DNA of 64,000 nt, from NCBI GenBank assembly GCA_016719015.1, contig JADKAZ010000005.1, positions 124,001-188,000 of the forward strand, written 5' to 3'. The notes beneath the pieces were generated by a model that was not told the DNA's origin, searched no databases, and was given only the letters and a program-made list of their open reading frames with translations. The translations under genes and the position numbers were made by a program. Source of the stretch: Chitinophagaceae bacterium (lineage in GTDB: Bacteria; Bacteroidota; Bacteroidia; Chitinophagales; Chitinophagaceae). Every line of letters starts with the position of its first letter. The stretch's first letter is position 1. Shown in pieces: positions 16,040 through 24,060 of this stretch.

Positions 16040-17086
16040 GTGCGAAAAAGCTTCCTGACGATACTATTTCTTTCCCTTATCGTATTCCTCTCTACTTATT
16101 TATTTGGTTCCTGTAAAAAAGAACAGGATACAAATGGCTTAGCAGTGTTGCAACAGGAAATACCTGCAGGCTTTCCCCAACCTGCTTACACTTTCCAGGA
16201 CAATCCATTAAGCAAAGAAGGTTTTGAACTCGGCAGAAAATTATTTTATGATGGCCGTCTTTCTATTGACAATCTTCATCCCTGTTCTTCCTGCCATCAG
16301 CAAATAGGAGGATTCGGAACTTTTGAACATGACAGAAGCCACGGTGTTTTTGATTCACATACCTTACGAAATGCACCGGTATTATTCAATCTTGCCTGGA
16401 GCACCAGTTTTCATTGGGATGGTGAATTTGCATCGCTAAAAGATGCCGCTGCCCAACCTATCAACGGGCATATTGAAATGGGGGAATCATTTGAAGGTAT
16501 CATCAATAAAATAAAAGATGATAAAGATTACCAGGAACGATTCAAAAAAGTTTTTCGTTTCCCCTTTATCAGGCCTGAATACATTTTAAAAGCACTGTCA
16601 CAGTTCACCGGTTATATGATTTCGGCTGATTCAAAATACGACCGCTACAAAAAAGGTACGGAGGTTTTTACTGTACAGGAAGACAGGGGTTACCAATTAT
16701 ATAAAGCAAATTGTGCTACCTGTCATCCCGAGCCACTATTTACAGATTATAGCTTACGAAACATTGGATTGCCAGTAGATAATTTTTTGAAAGATTATGG
16801 AAGGCTGAGAATTACCGGCAAAAAAGAAGACTCTTTAAAATTCAAAGTACCTACGCTTCGCAACACATATATCTCTTCTAACTATATGCATGATGGAAGA
16901 TTTAATACACTGGCGCAATGTATTAATCATTACCGCAACGGAGTGCAACAAAGCACTACCCTTGATCCCATATTGACGGGTGGAATTACATTGACCAATG
17001 CAGAAGCTAATGATATCTTTGTTTTCCTCCGCACATTAACCGATTCTGCATTTCTGAGAGATCCAAGGTTTCAGCAACCGCAATAA
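16040..17086 (+). CDS. Dihaem cytochrome-c peroxidase/MauG family lipoprotein
   Basis: A ~348-residue protein of the dihaem cytochrome c peroxidase/MauG family, predicted to act in the periplasm. From the GTG at 16040 it starts with a clear lipoprotein signal (hydrophobic run, then LFGSC with the lipidated Cys near 25); a longer frame from a GTG at 16001 begins inside a repeat. Two haem-binding CxxCH motifs are seen: CSSCHQ near residue 81 and CATCHP near 225. The typical LFYDGRLS stretch precedes the first haem, and FKVPTLRNTYISSNYMHDGRF is the usual family segment. It may reduce H2O2 or oxidise a protein or small substrate; which one cannot be told. Its stop abuts the convergent next gene. 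Confidence 0.9.
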   Translation: MRKSFLTILFLSLIVFLSTYLFGSCKKEQDTNGLAVLQQEIPAGFPQPAYTFQDNPLSKEGFELGRKLFYDGRLSIDNLHPCSSCHQQIGGFGTFEHDRSHGVFDSHTLRNAPVLFNLAWSTSFHWDGEFASLKDAAAQPINGHIEMGESFEGIINKIKDDKDYQERFKKVFRFPFIRPEYILKALSQFTGYMISADSKYDRYKKGTEVFTVQEDRGYQLYKANCATCHPEPLFTDYSLRNIGLPVDNFLKDYGRLRITGKKEDSLKFKVPTLRNTYISSNYMHDGRFNTLAQCINHYRNGVQQSTTLDPILTGGITLTNAEANDIFVFLRTLTDSAFLRDPRFQQPQ

Positions 17087-17722
17087 TTAATTTATTTTCC
17101 GTTTGCCAATCAGTACTCCCAGTGCCTGTTTTTGAGCTTCAATATCTTTTTGGGTAGTCTCCTGGTCTGTTTTATTTTGTTGCAACTTTGCTTCTAAACT
17201 TACCTGGTCATCCCGCAGGCCCTTTAATTTTTTTTCTGCTTTTGCAACTACCTCTTCCTGGACTTTTATCTGCAGCTCAAGATTTGCCGCCTCTATATCG
17301 GGCAGCATATTATTTAAAAAAGACTTAGCCCTGTCGATTTCTTTCGGCCGCATTTTATCAATCGCATTTCCATCACCCTTAACCATTACCAGGTAGAATA
17401 CGGCTTCATCGCTTTCCTTCCGGCTTTTCCGCTCCACTTTTATTATGTAATCCATTCTTTCCTCGCTGATATCTGTAACGTAAGCATTTTTGAATACCAG
17501 GAATCCTTTGTCTTTATTCAAAATACCTTTTTCTTCTTTGGCTTTAAACCCGGCATTCTCCATTTTTTGCACAAAAGCATTCTGAACGGCTTCCGGTGGA
17601 TATACATATTCTATGATAAAGGCAGTTTGTTTTTTCTTATCATACTGTATCGTTCCTTCATAAGACTGGCCAAGCACACTTAAACTTATGAAACAGAAAA
17701 AAAGTAAACTTAACTTCTTCAT
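17087..17722 (-). CDS. Secreted protein with C-terminal coiled coil, unknown function
   Basis: A 211-residue protein I do not recognise. It has a signal peptide (MKKLSLLFFCFISLSVLGQ, likely cleaved after residue 18). Residues 20-130 are mixed alpha/beta, beginning YEGTIQYDKKKQTAFIIEYVYPPE. The C-terminal third is a long heptad-rich helix (AKAEKKLKGLRDDQVSLEAKL and onward), predicted to be a coiled coil. No catalytic motif is visible. It stands alone, convergent with the dihaem peroxidase (adjacent stops) and divergent from the flippase gene. It is probably a periplasmic structural or partner protein. Confidence 0.75.
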   Translation of the reverse strand: MKKLSLLFFCFISLSVLGQSYEGTIQYDKKKQTAFIIEYVYPPEAVQNAFVQKMENAGFKAKEEKGILNKDKGFLVFKNAYVTDISEERMDYIIKVERKSRKESDEAVFYLVMVKGDGNAIDKMRPKEIDRAKSFLNNMLPDIEAANLELQIKVQEEVVAKAEKKLKGLRDDQVSLEAKLQQNKTDQETTQKDIEAQKQALGVLIGKRKIN

Positions 17723-17830
17723 ACTCTAATTTTTTGATAGTAAAGATAAAGCATGTGCCAAAAGCGTTGCAATTGTCTTAAATAAATAGTATTGGAATAG
17801 CTTAGATTCGTTTTTTGGGTATTGAAAAGC

Positions 17831-17838
17831 TACATTTG
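17831..17838 (+). promoter_or_regulatory. TAnnTTTG box ahead of the flippase gene
   Basis: TACATTTG matches the Bacteroidota -7 consensus and lies 20 bp before the TTG start at 17859. A TTG at the expected -33 distance is not clear. Confidence 0.3.
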
Positions 17839-17858
17839 TTCAGAAATTTTCCAATCCT

Positions 17859-19373
17859 TTGAGTGGTATCAAAAAACTGGCCGGGCAAACTTTGTGGTAT
17901 GGTGTACCCACCATTGCCAGCCGCTTTCTGGGCTACCTGATGAACCTGACATTGCCCCTGATTTTTGCGCAACCGTCCAAAACAGCCGACCTCACCCAGG
18001 TTTATGCCATTATTCCTTTTTTAAGTGTGCTATTCACTTACGGTTTGGAAACTGCTTACTTCCGTTATTCGCAGGAGCTGGACCAAAAAAAATTATACAA
18101 TACCCTTTCGGTTTCGCTGATAGGTTCTACTATTCTTTTTACGGCACTGCTTTTTATTTTTAAAGGTACCATTGCAGAGTGGGCCAATCTTGATAAACAC
18201 CCGGAGTACATCAACTGGATGGCGGGTATTATTTTTTTCGACACTATCAGCACACTAGCTTTTGCCAGGCTACGCCAGGAGAATCGACCCAAACGATATG
18301 CGTTCGCCAGATTGTCAAGTGTGTTGATGAATATTATCGTGGTCATTATTTTCATGGGTATCCTTCCCAACTATTTACAAAGCCATCCAGATAGTTTTTT
18401 TAAAAATTTCTATGCCGGAAAAGATTCCGGCATTATCTATTACCTCATTGGAAATTTTTGCGGCAGTGTTCTCACTTTTATTATACTGCGAAAAGAATTC
18501 AGCCAGATTCGTTTCAATTTCGATTCCGCACTCTGGAAAAAAATAATGCGGTATTCTTATCCATTAGTAATAGTTGGTATGGGCGGTATTGTGAATGATA
18601 TGCTGAGCCGGTTGATTTACCAGCATGTGGTAGACCTGCCGGAGGAACAAGCCAAGCATGAGTTGGGTGTTTTTGCCAATATCATACGCCTTTCTATATT
18701 GATCACTATTGCCATTCAAGCTTTCAGGATGGCAGCAGAGCCCTTTTTCTTTAATCGCAGCAAAGAAGAGAATGCACCCCGAACCTATGCCCGGGTGATG
18801 AAATTCTTTATTTTGGTTTGTTGTTTTTTATTTCTCGGTATCAGCCTTTATATAGATGTGGTAAAATGGTTTTTCCTCGCCATTCACCGGGCCGAGTGGA
18901 CAGAAGGCTTGTATGTAGTGCCCCTGTTTGCTATGGCTAATATCTTCCTTGGTATTTATTATAACCTGAGTATCTGGTACAAGCTGACCAATAAAAATAT
19001 GATGGGTGCTGCTATCACCATTGCTGGTGCGGTCATTACTATTGCCTTAAATGTTTTGCTCATTCCAAAGTTCCATTACCTCGGTGCGGCCATTGCTACT
19101 TTTTGTTGCTACCTGTTTATGATGATCACCAGTTATGTACTGGGACAAAAACATTACCCGGTTCCTTATCCAAAGAAAAAACTCATTGCTTACCTGGTGT
19201 TGGTTATACTAATTTATCTCACACATCGTGGGTTGGTTTACCTGTGGGATAATCATTGGTTCAATTTAGGAACAGCTACTGTGCTTATAGGTTTCTTTGC
19301 ATGGTTTGTTGGGAAGATTGAGAGGAAAGAGTTGGAGAAGATGCCGGGGATTGGGAGGTTTTTGAGAAAATAA
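17859..19373 (+). CDS. Wzx-like polysaccharide/lipid-linked oligosaccharide flippase
   Basis: A polytopic inner-membrane protein of 504 residues in the MOP/PST flippase superfamily, which moves lipid-linked sugars or similar molecules across the membrane. It begins SGIKKLAGQTLWYGVPTIAS, followed by SRFLGYLMNLTLPL, the standard opening of Bacteroidota Wzx-like proteins. About 12-14 hydrophobic segments run along its length, with the charged loop EQAKHELGVFANIIRLS in the middle and ITIALNVLLIPKFHYLGAAIAT late, both usual in this family. The start codon is TTG; no ATG gives a full N-terminus. No glycosyltransferases are nearby, so the cargo (O-antigen, exopolysaccharide or peptidoglycan precursor) is open. 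Confidence 0.88.
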   Translation: MSGIKKLAGQTLWYGVPTIASRFLGYLMNLTLPLIFAQPSKTADLTQVYAIIPFLSVLFTYGLETAYFRYSQELDQKKLYNTLSVSLIGSTILFTALLFIFKGTIAEWANLDKHPEYINWMAGIIFFDTISTLAFARLRQENRPKRYAFARLSSVLMNIIVVIIFMGILPNYLQSHPDSFFKNFYAGKDSGIIYYLIGNFCGSVLTFIILRKEFSQIRFNFDSALWKKIMRYSYPLVIVGMGGIVNDMLSRLIYQHVVDLPEEQAKHELGVFANIIRLSILITIAIQAFRMAAEPFFFNRSKEENAPRTYARVMKFFILVCCFLFLGISLYIDVVKWFFLAIHRAEWTEGLYVVPLFAMANIFLGIYYNLSIWYKLTNKNMMGAAITIAGAVITIALNVLLIPKFHYLGAAIATFCCYLFMMITSYVLGQKHYPVPYPKKKLIAYLVLVILIYLTHRGLVYLWDNHWFNLGTATVLIGFFAWFVGKIERKELEKMPGIGRFLRK

Positions 19374-19374
19374 T

Positions 19375-19683
19375 TTACTCTTCCATTGCAAAAAAAGGAT
19401 AAATAAAAAAAGCCACATCAATTAGCAAAACAACTAGCAACCATCGCCATTTCTGTTTCCAGATTAAGAAAAGTGTAACCACAAGAAAGAATATTGAGAA
19501 TAGTGAAAAACCAGTATAAAAATTTCTGGACTTATATATAGAGTTGGGAGAGAAATAATCACTTCCGAAAGGATAATCATACTTCCCACTAAATACATCT
19601 GCTAAATCGTAAAAATGAAGAAATAAAAAAAGGATTGGGATGATGCTTAGAAATATTCTTAACCAAATGGATTTCTCATTCAT
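19375..19683 (-). CDS. Small membrane protein, unknown
   Basis: A 102-residue hydrophobic protein not recognised by me. Three membrane helices are visible: residues ~7-27 (LRIFLSIIPILFLFLHFY), ~57-73 (FSLFSIFFLVVTLFLIW) and ~77-98 (WRWLLVVLLIDVAFFIYPFF). The loop between helices 1 and 2 holds SGKYDYPFGSDYFSPNSIYKS. It is convergent with the flippase gene, with stop codons 1 bp apart, and lies upstream of the MBL-fold gene on the same strand but 3' of it (21-bp gap), so the two may share a transcript. Confidence 0.6.
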   Translation of the reverse strand: MNEKSIWLRIFLSIIPILFLFLHFYDLADVFSGKYDYPFGSDYFSPNSIYKSRNFYTGFSLFSIFFLVVTLFLIWKQKWRWLLVVLLIDVAFFIYPFFAMEE

Positions 19684-19704
19684 TAATCTAAGTATTAATC
19701 TTTC

Positions 19705-20349
19705 TCAATACACCTTTACAAACGGGTTATTCATTTTTTCAAACCCGACAGTAGTTACCGGTCCATGACCCGAATAAACCTTTGTTTCATCTGGCAACGT
19801 AAAAAACTGGGTCTGGATACTATTAATCAGAACATCCATATTTCCACCGGGCAGATCGGTTCTTCCAACACTTCCATTAAATAATACATCGCCACCGATA
19901 ATAAAGCCACCAGCTTCATGATAAAAAGAAACACTCCCGGGTGAATGTCCGGGAGTAAACCTGATTTCCAGCTCATCATCCCCGATTTTTATATTATCTC
20001 CTTCTTTTAAATAAACCAACGGCCCATCATAGTTGTCGAAAGGCAACTGCCACATCTGGCCTGATTGTGGGGCAAAATCAAGTACCGGCTTCTCTTTTTC
20101 CTGTATATGGAGAGGCAGTCCCCAGGTGTCATGTACGAATTTGTTGCCGAAAACATGGTCAAGATGGCAGTGGGTATTAAGCAGCAAAACCGGTGTAAGG
20201 CCTGTCTTTTCAATACCCGTTTTTAATTCGTCCCTTTCCTCCGGGAAATAACAGCCCGGATCTATAATGCAGCACTGCCCTTTTTCGTTAAACAAAACAT
20301 AGGTATTCTCCTGAACGGGGCTAAAAGTGAATGACTTAACAGCTAACAT
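19705..20349 (-). CDS. MBL-fold metallo-hydrolase (glyoxalase II-like)
   Basis: A ~214-residue metallo-beta-lactamase-fold hydrolase of the glyoxalase II/YcbL type. The metal motif THCHLDHVFG (HxHxDH, near residue 56) and later ligands in FTPGHSPGSV, GGDVLFNGSVGRTDLPGG and YSGHGPVT are all present. The start is the ATG at 20349 (MLAVKSFTFSPVQENTYVLF), the usual family beginning. A longer frame to 20466 runs through a palindromic repeat and overlaps the divergent neighbour, so it was rejected. No signal peptide. Likely substrates are thioesters such as S-lactoylglutathione analogues, but the true substrate is unknown. Confidence 0.9.
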   Translation of the reverse strand: MLAVKSFTFSPVQENTYVLFNEKGQCCIIDPGCYFPEERDELKTGIEKTGLTPVLLLNTHCHLDHVFGNKFVHDTWGLPLHIQEKEKPVLDFAPQSGQMWQLPFDNYDGPLVYLKEGDNIKIGDDELEIRFTPGHSPGSVSFYHEAGGFIIGGDVLFNGSVGRTDLPGGNMDVLINSIQTQFFTLPDETKVYSGHGPVTTVGFEKMNNPFVKVY

Positions 20350-20375
20350 GGATGGTTTTTTCGTACTTTTATAAA

Positions 20376-20406
20376 GCCTCCCTAAATCCCTCCGAAGGAG
20401 GGACTT
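20376..20406. repeat. Palindromic AAGTCCC-GGGATTTAGGG intergenic repeat, copy 1
   Basis: On the minus strand this reads AAGTCCCTCCTTCGGAGGG followed by ATTTAGGGAGGC. The CCCTCC/GGAGGG stem with a TTC(G) loop gives a hairpin. A second member is at 37510-37539 in the same layout. It lies between the MBL-fold gene and the large outer-membrane gene, inside the falsely extended open frame. Confidence 0.6.
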
Positions 20407-20503
20407 AAGAAGAGTTCGAAAGTACGAAGAAGTATTTTTTGAAAGGATGCGAATTGACATTTTCATTTGTTGTTATAAGTTATTCGAAACAGTAAAAGAG
20501 TCT

Positions 20504-23500
20504 ATGAAGAAAGTATTAAGCCTGATTGCCTGCCTCTCCGTTTTCCTTGCTATGGAAACTGCAGCACAAGTGAACACCGTGGAATTTGGAAAGAACCGGG
20601 TTCAGTACCAAAAATTCAAATGGAAATATTACCAGACAGATAATTTCAATACTTACTTCAGCCAGGATGGACTGGGGCTGGGTAAATATGTGGCCCAGGT
20701 AGCAGAACTGGAACTTCCTTCCATTGAGGAGTTTGTAGAATATGGTTTGCAGCGCCGCATCAACATTGTGGTGTATAATAATTATGATGAAATGCAGCAG
20801 TCCAACATTGGGCTGGGCATTGATTGGCAAAACACCGGTGGGGTAACCAAATTAGTGAACAACAAAATGATTTTATACTTCGATGGCAACCACGACAATC
20901 TGCGCAAACAAATCCGGCAGGGCATTGCAAAAATTTTAGTAGACAATGTATTGTTTGGAGATGATTTAGGCGAGTTTGCTGCTAACCAGGCTTTACTCGA
21001 TCTTCCAAAATGGTTAACGGATGGCTACATAGAATATGCTGCTGAAAACTGGAGTACCACATTAGATGATGACCTTCGTTCAGAAATGCTGGCAGGGGAT
21101 TATAAAACGTTCTACCATTTTGCATTTGCCAAACCAGAATTAGCAGGACATGCCTTCTGGAAATATATTGCTGATAAGTATGGTAAAAGCAAAACCACTT
21201 ACTTCCTGTACCTGGCCCGCATTTATCGTAATCTGAATAATGCTTCTAATAAAATTGCCAAGAAAAAGTTTAAAAAAGTATTGGCTGATTTCATGGAAGA
21301 AGTGCCACAACAATATTTTAAAGACATCCGTGGCCGACGTAATACACCAAAAGGACAATTATCAGTATCAGAAGAAATCGGGAAAAAAGATTTTATCCGG
21401 TTTAATGCTAACCCCCAACCCAAAAGTTTCACTTATGCCCTGGTAGAGTTTAAACAAGGCCGCTACCAGGTCGTATTGATGGAAAATTTTGTAAACAGGA
21501 AAGTGCTGTTGAAACTTGGTGTGAGAACAAGAGAAGACGCTAAACATCCTAATTACCCTATGCTGGCATGGGATGGCAAAGGCACAAGGCTTGCGGTATT
21601 GTATAATGATGAAGGAAAGACAAAATTCTTTGTGTATGATGTAGTGAACCGCAACAAACTCTGGCAACACGAAATACAAAAATTTGACCAGATACAGGAC
21701 ATGAAATACATGCTGGATAACAATACCCTTATATTCAGCGGTGTAAGAAGTGGCCAGACCGATATCTATGTTTACAAAATAGATAAACAAACATTTGAAC
21801 AGGTTACCAATGATGTGTATGATGATCTGGACCCTTCATTTGTAGCATTTCCCAATAAAACCGGTATTCTTTATTCGAGCAACCGGCCCACTGCACAGGC
21901 CGCCAGCAGCGATGATTCATTACCGGGCAGCCACTTTAATATTTACCTGGTTGACAACTGGAATAAATCAGATGTCAAACAAATTTCCAAACTAACTGAT
22001 TTGAAAAAGGGTAATGCAAGGTTTCCCTCGCAGTACAATCAGTCACATTTTACATTTATAAGTGATGAAAATGGTATTAATAACCGCTATGCCGGATTCT
22101 TTACTACAGAAAGAGCCGGGCTGGATACATTAATATTTATCGGTGATGAAATGCTGCGCAATCCACCGCAAAAAGATGTAGATAGTTTATTAAAGGAATG
22201 GAACAAAACTGACATTGACTCCGTTGGGTTTGTTTCTATCACCAATGATTCTTCGTATGTTTTTCCACTGACCAATTACCAGAGCAGTACGTTAGAAACT
22301 AGAACAGCCGGCGATAATCAGCAGGTAAGTGAAGTGGTGAAACTGGGTGATATAAAATTATTATACCGCTTGAAAGTGGATGAAACTAATCTCCGCCGCC
22401 GTAATATCAATGCCCGGCCAACTGAATACAGGAGAAAACAAATAGAAGAAGAAAAGAAAGCGGCCAGAAGAGAAGCTACGATCCAACCCAAAACGGATAC
22501 ATTGACGAAAAAACAAAATGATGTCTTCAATACCGGTTTTGATGATGAAAAAACGGATAGCACTAAAACCGGTAAAGTAACAGAAACCAATACAGATGTT
22601 GCAGCCAGGGAACCTATTCTGAAGAATGCAAAAGTGTATGAGTACCGTCCGCCTAAATTTTTTAACGATTACCTTGTAAGCGGATTTAATAATAATGTTT
22701 TGGTAACCCGTTTTCAACCCTACCAGGGAGGCAACGGACCCATACAATTGAGCAATGGCGATCCTCTCAATGGAATTATCCGGGTAGGCACCTCTGATTT
22801 ATTTGAAGATTGGAAGTTTGCCGGCGGTTTCCGTATCAGCCCGAATTTAGATAACAACGAGTATGTAATTACCTCACAGTACCTGAAAAAGAGAATTGAT
22901 TACGGCCTTACTTATTACAGGAATACTGTAAAGAATCCTCCCTTGTATGATGATTCGGCTTTCTTTAATGTAAAGCAGTACACTAATATGTACCAGGCCA
23001 CGGTTACCTATCCGTTCAATCGTATTAAAAGCCTTCGATTCAACGTAGCGTACCGGAGTGACAAGTATGTAAAACTTGCTAACGAATTTTTCCCCAATGA
23101 ATCATTAAGAGGAAAAGATAACAAGCAGACGTATGCATTGATGCATATTGAATATGTGCATGATGATGCTATTTCTCCTGCTACCAATATCTGGAATGGT
23201 CTTCGCTGGAAAGCTTATATGGATTTTAATGCCCGCATTTCCAAAACAGGGGCTTCCGGAAAAAATCCAACAACTTTCAATTTTGGATTTGATGCCAGGC
23301 ATTATCTGCCTATATACCGGAATATTATCTGGGCCGTTCGTGCCGCCGGCGATTTCTCCTGGGGTACTGAAAAATTCATTTACTATCTCGGTGGTGTTGA
23401 CAACTGGCTGATGTTTGGTAATAATCAAAAAGCCGATGGGTCATACCGTTATTTCAACCCTACCAACAGACCCGATCCTGATGCAGCCTATGCCTATCAA

Positions 23501-23902
23501 TCATTGGCGGTAAATATGAGAGGGTTCAAGCAAAATATTGCCAACGGTAATAATGCATTGGTGATAAACAGTGAGATACGACTTCCTGTATTTACATCAT
23601 TCTTTAATAAACCCATCAATAATGCTTTTCTCCGCAATTTCCAGATAGTACAATTTGTGGACCTGGGTACTGCATGGAATGGTGCATATGATAAGCTGGA
23701 GAGACCAAATGTTGTGTATGGTGCACCCCCTGTTGCAGTGAAAGTTAGGGCTGGCGGTGTTGGACCTTTTGCCGGTGGATATGGATTTGGGGCAAGAAGT
23801 ACCTTATTGGGGTATTTCCTCCGCTTCGATGCTGCCTGGGAAATGAATGGCGTATTTAAAGGAAAGCCACAGTATTATTTTGCAATGGGATTGGATTTTT
23901 AA
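20504..23902 (+). CDS. Large outer-membrane protein: degenerate peptidase-like domain, TolB-like propeller, BamA-like barrel
   Basis: A 1132-residue exported protein (signal MKKVLSLIACLSVFLAMETAAQ; ATG at 20504). Residues ~25-260 look like a gluzincin/peptidase-MA-like domain: LPKWLTDGYIEYAAENW near 167-183 matches the PxWxxEGxAEY motif, but the expected HExxH helix is LRKQIRQGIAKIL, so the zinc site is lost. Residues ~270-600 carry TolB/WD40-type repeats (e.g. LIFSGVRSGQTDIYVYKID). From ~700 the sequence is amphipathic strands ending in GYGFGARSTLLGYFLRFDAAW and a final YYFAMGLDF, which looks like an Omp85/surface-antigen barrel. Bacteroidota homologues are usually annotated as TolB-like or hypothetical. 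Function unknown; surface assembly or transport is a guess. Confidence 0.75.
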   Translation: MKKVLSLIACLSVFLAMETAAQVNTVEFGKNRVQYQKFKWKYYQTDNFNTYFSQDGLGLGKYVAQVAELELPSIEEFVEYGLQRRINIVVYNNYDEMQQSNIGLGIDWQNTGGVTKLVNNKMILYFDGNHDNLRKQIRQGIAKILVDNVLFGDDLGEFAANQALLDLPKWLTDGYIEYAAENWSTTLDDDLRSEMLAGDYKTFYHFAFAKPELAGHAFWKYIADKYGKSKTTYFLYLARIYRNLNNASNKIAKKKFKKVLADFMEEVPQQYFKDIRGRRNTPKGQLSVSEEIGKKDFIRFNANPQPKSFTYALVEFKQGRYQVVLMENFVNRKVLLKLGVRTREDAKHPNYPMLAWDGKGTRLAVLYNDEGKTKFFVYDVVNRNKLWQHEIQKFDQIQDMKYMLDNNTLIFSGVRSGQTDIYVYKIDKQTFEQVTNDVYDDLDPSFVAFPNKTGILYSSNRPTAQAASSDDSLPGSHFNIYLVDNWNKSDVKQISKLTDLKKGNARFPSQYNQSHFTFISDENGINNRYAGFFTTERAGLDTLIFIGDEMLRNPPQKDVDSLLKEWNKTDIDSVGFVSITNDSSYVFPLTNYQSSTLETRTAGDNQQVSEVVKLGDIKLLYRLKVDETNLRRRNINARPTEYRRKQIEEEKKAARREATIQPKTDTLTKKQNDVFNTGFDDEKTDSTKTGKVTETNTDVAAREPILKNAKVYEYRPPKFFNDYLVSGFNNNVLVTRFQPYQGGNGPIQLSNGDPLNGIIRVGTSDLFEDWKFAGGFRISPNLDNNEYVITSQYLKKRIDYGLTYYRNTVKNPPLYDDSAFFNVKQYTNMYQATVTYPFNRIKSLRFNVAYRSDKYVKLANEFFPNESLRGKDNKQTYALMHIEYVHDDAISPATNIWNGLRWKAYMDFNARISKTGASGKNPTTFNFGFDARHYLPIYRNIIWAVRAAGDFSWGTEKFIYYLGGVDNWLMFGNNQKADGSYRYFNPTNRPDPDAAYAYQSLAVNMRGFKQNIANGNNALVINSEIRLPVFTSFFNKPINNAFLRNFQIVQFVDLGTAWNGAYDKLERPNVVYGAPPVAVKVRAGGVGPFAGGYGFGARSTLLGYFLRFDAAWEMNGVFKGKPQYYFAMGLDF

Positions 23903-23928
23903 ACACTCAATTGTTTTAATATAAAAAA

Positions 23929-23953
23929 GTCTCCCGGTTGGGAGACTTTTTTT
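23929..23953 (+). terminator. Intrinsic terminator after the propeller/barrel gene
   Basis: A GTCTCCC/GGGAGAC stem (7 bp, 4-base loop) is followed by seven Ts and preceded by six As, so it can work in both directions. It lies 26 bp after the stop. Confidence 0.88.
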
Positions 23954-24060
23954 AACCAGGGACTTCAACTACCATCATTATGGTTGCTCTACCAAATCAT
24001 TCAGGCATAGTATCAATTTATATATAAATTCTCCGCTTCTGGCAGTATTTTTAATAGATA

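Noticed and set aside
20350..20466. N-terminal extension of the MBL-fold gene
   Set aside because: It runs through a palindromic intergenic repeat and overlaps the divergent outer-membrane gene's upstream region; the family start fits the ATG at 20349.
20447..20503. N-terminal extension of the large outer-membrane protein
   Set aside because: The signal peptide begins at the ATG at 20504; the 19 codons before it would spoil the export signal.
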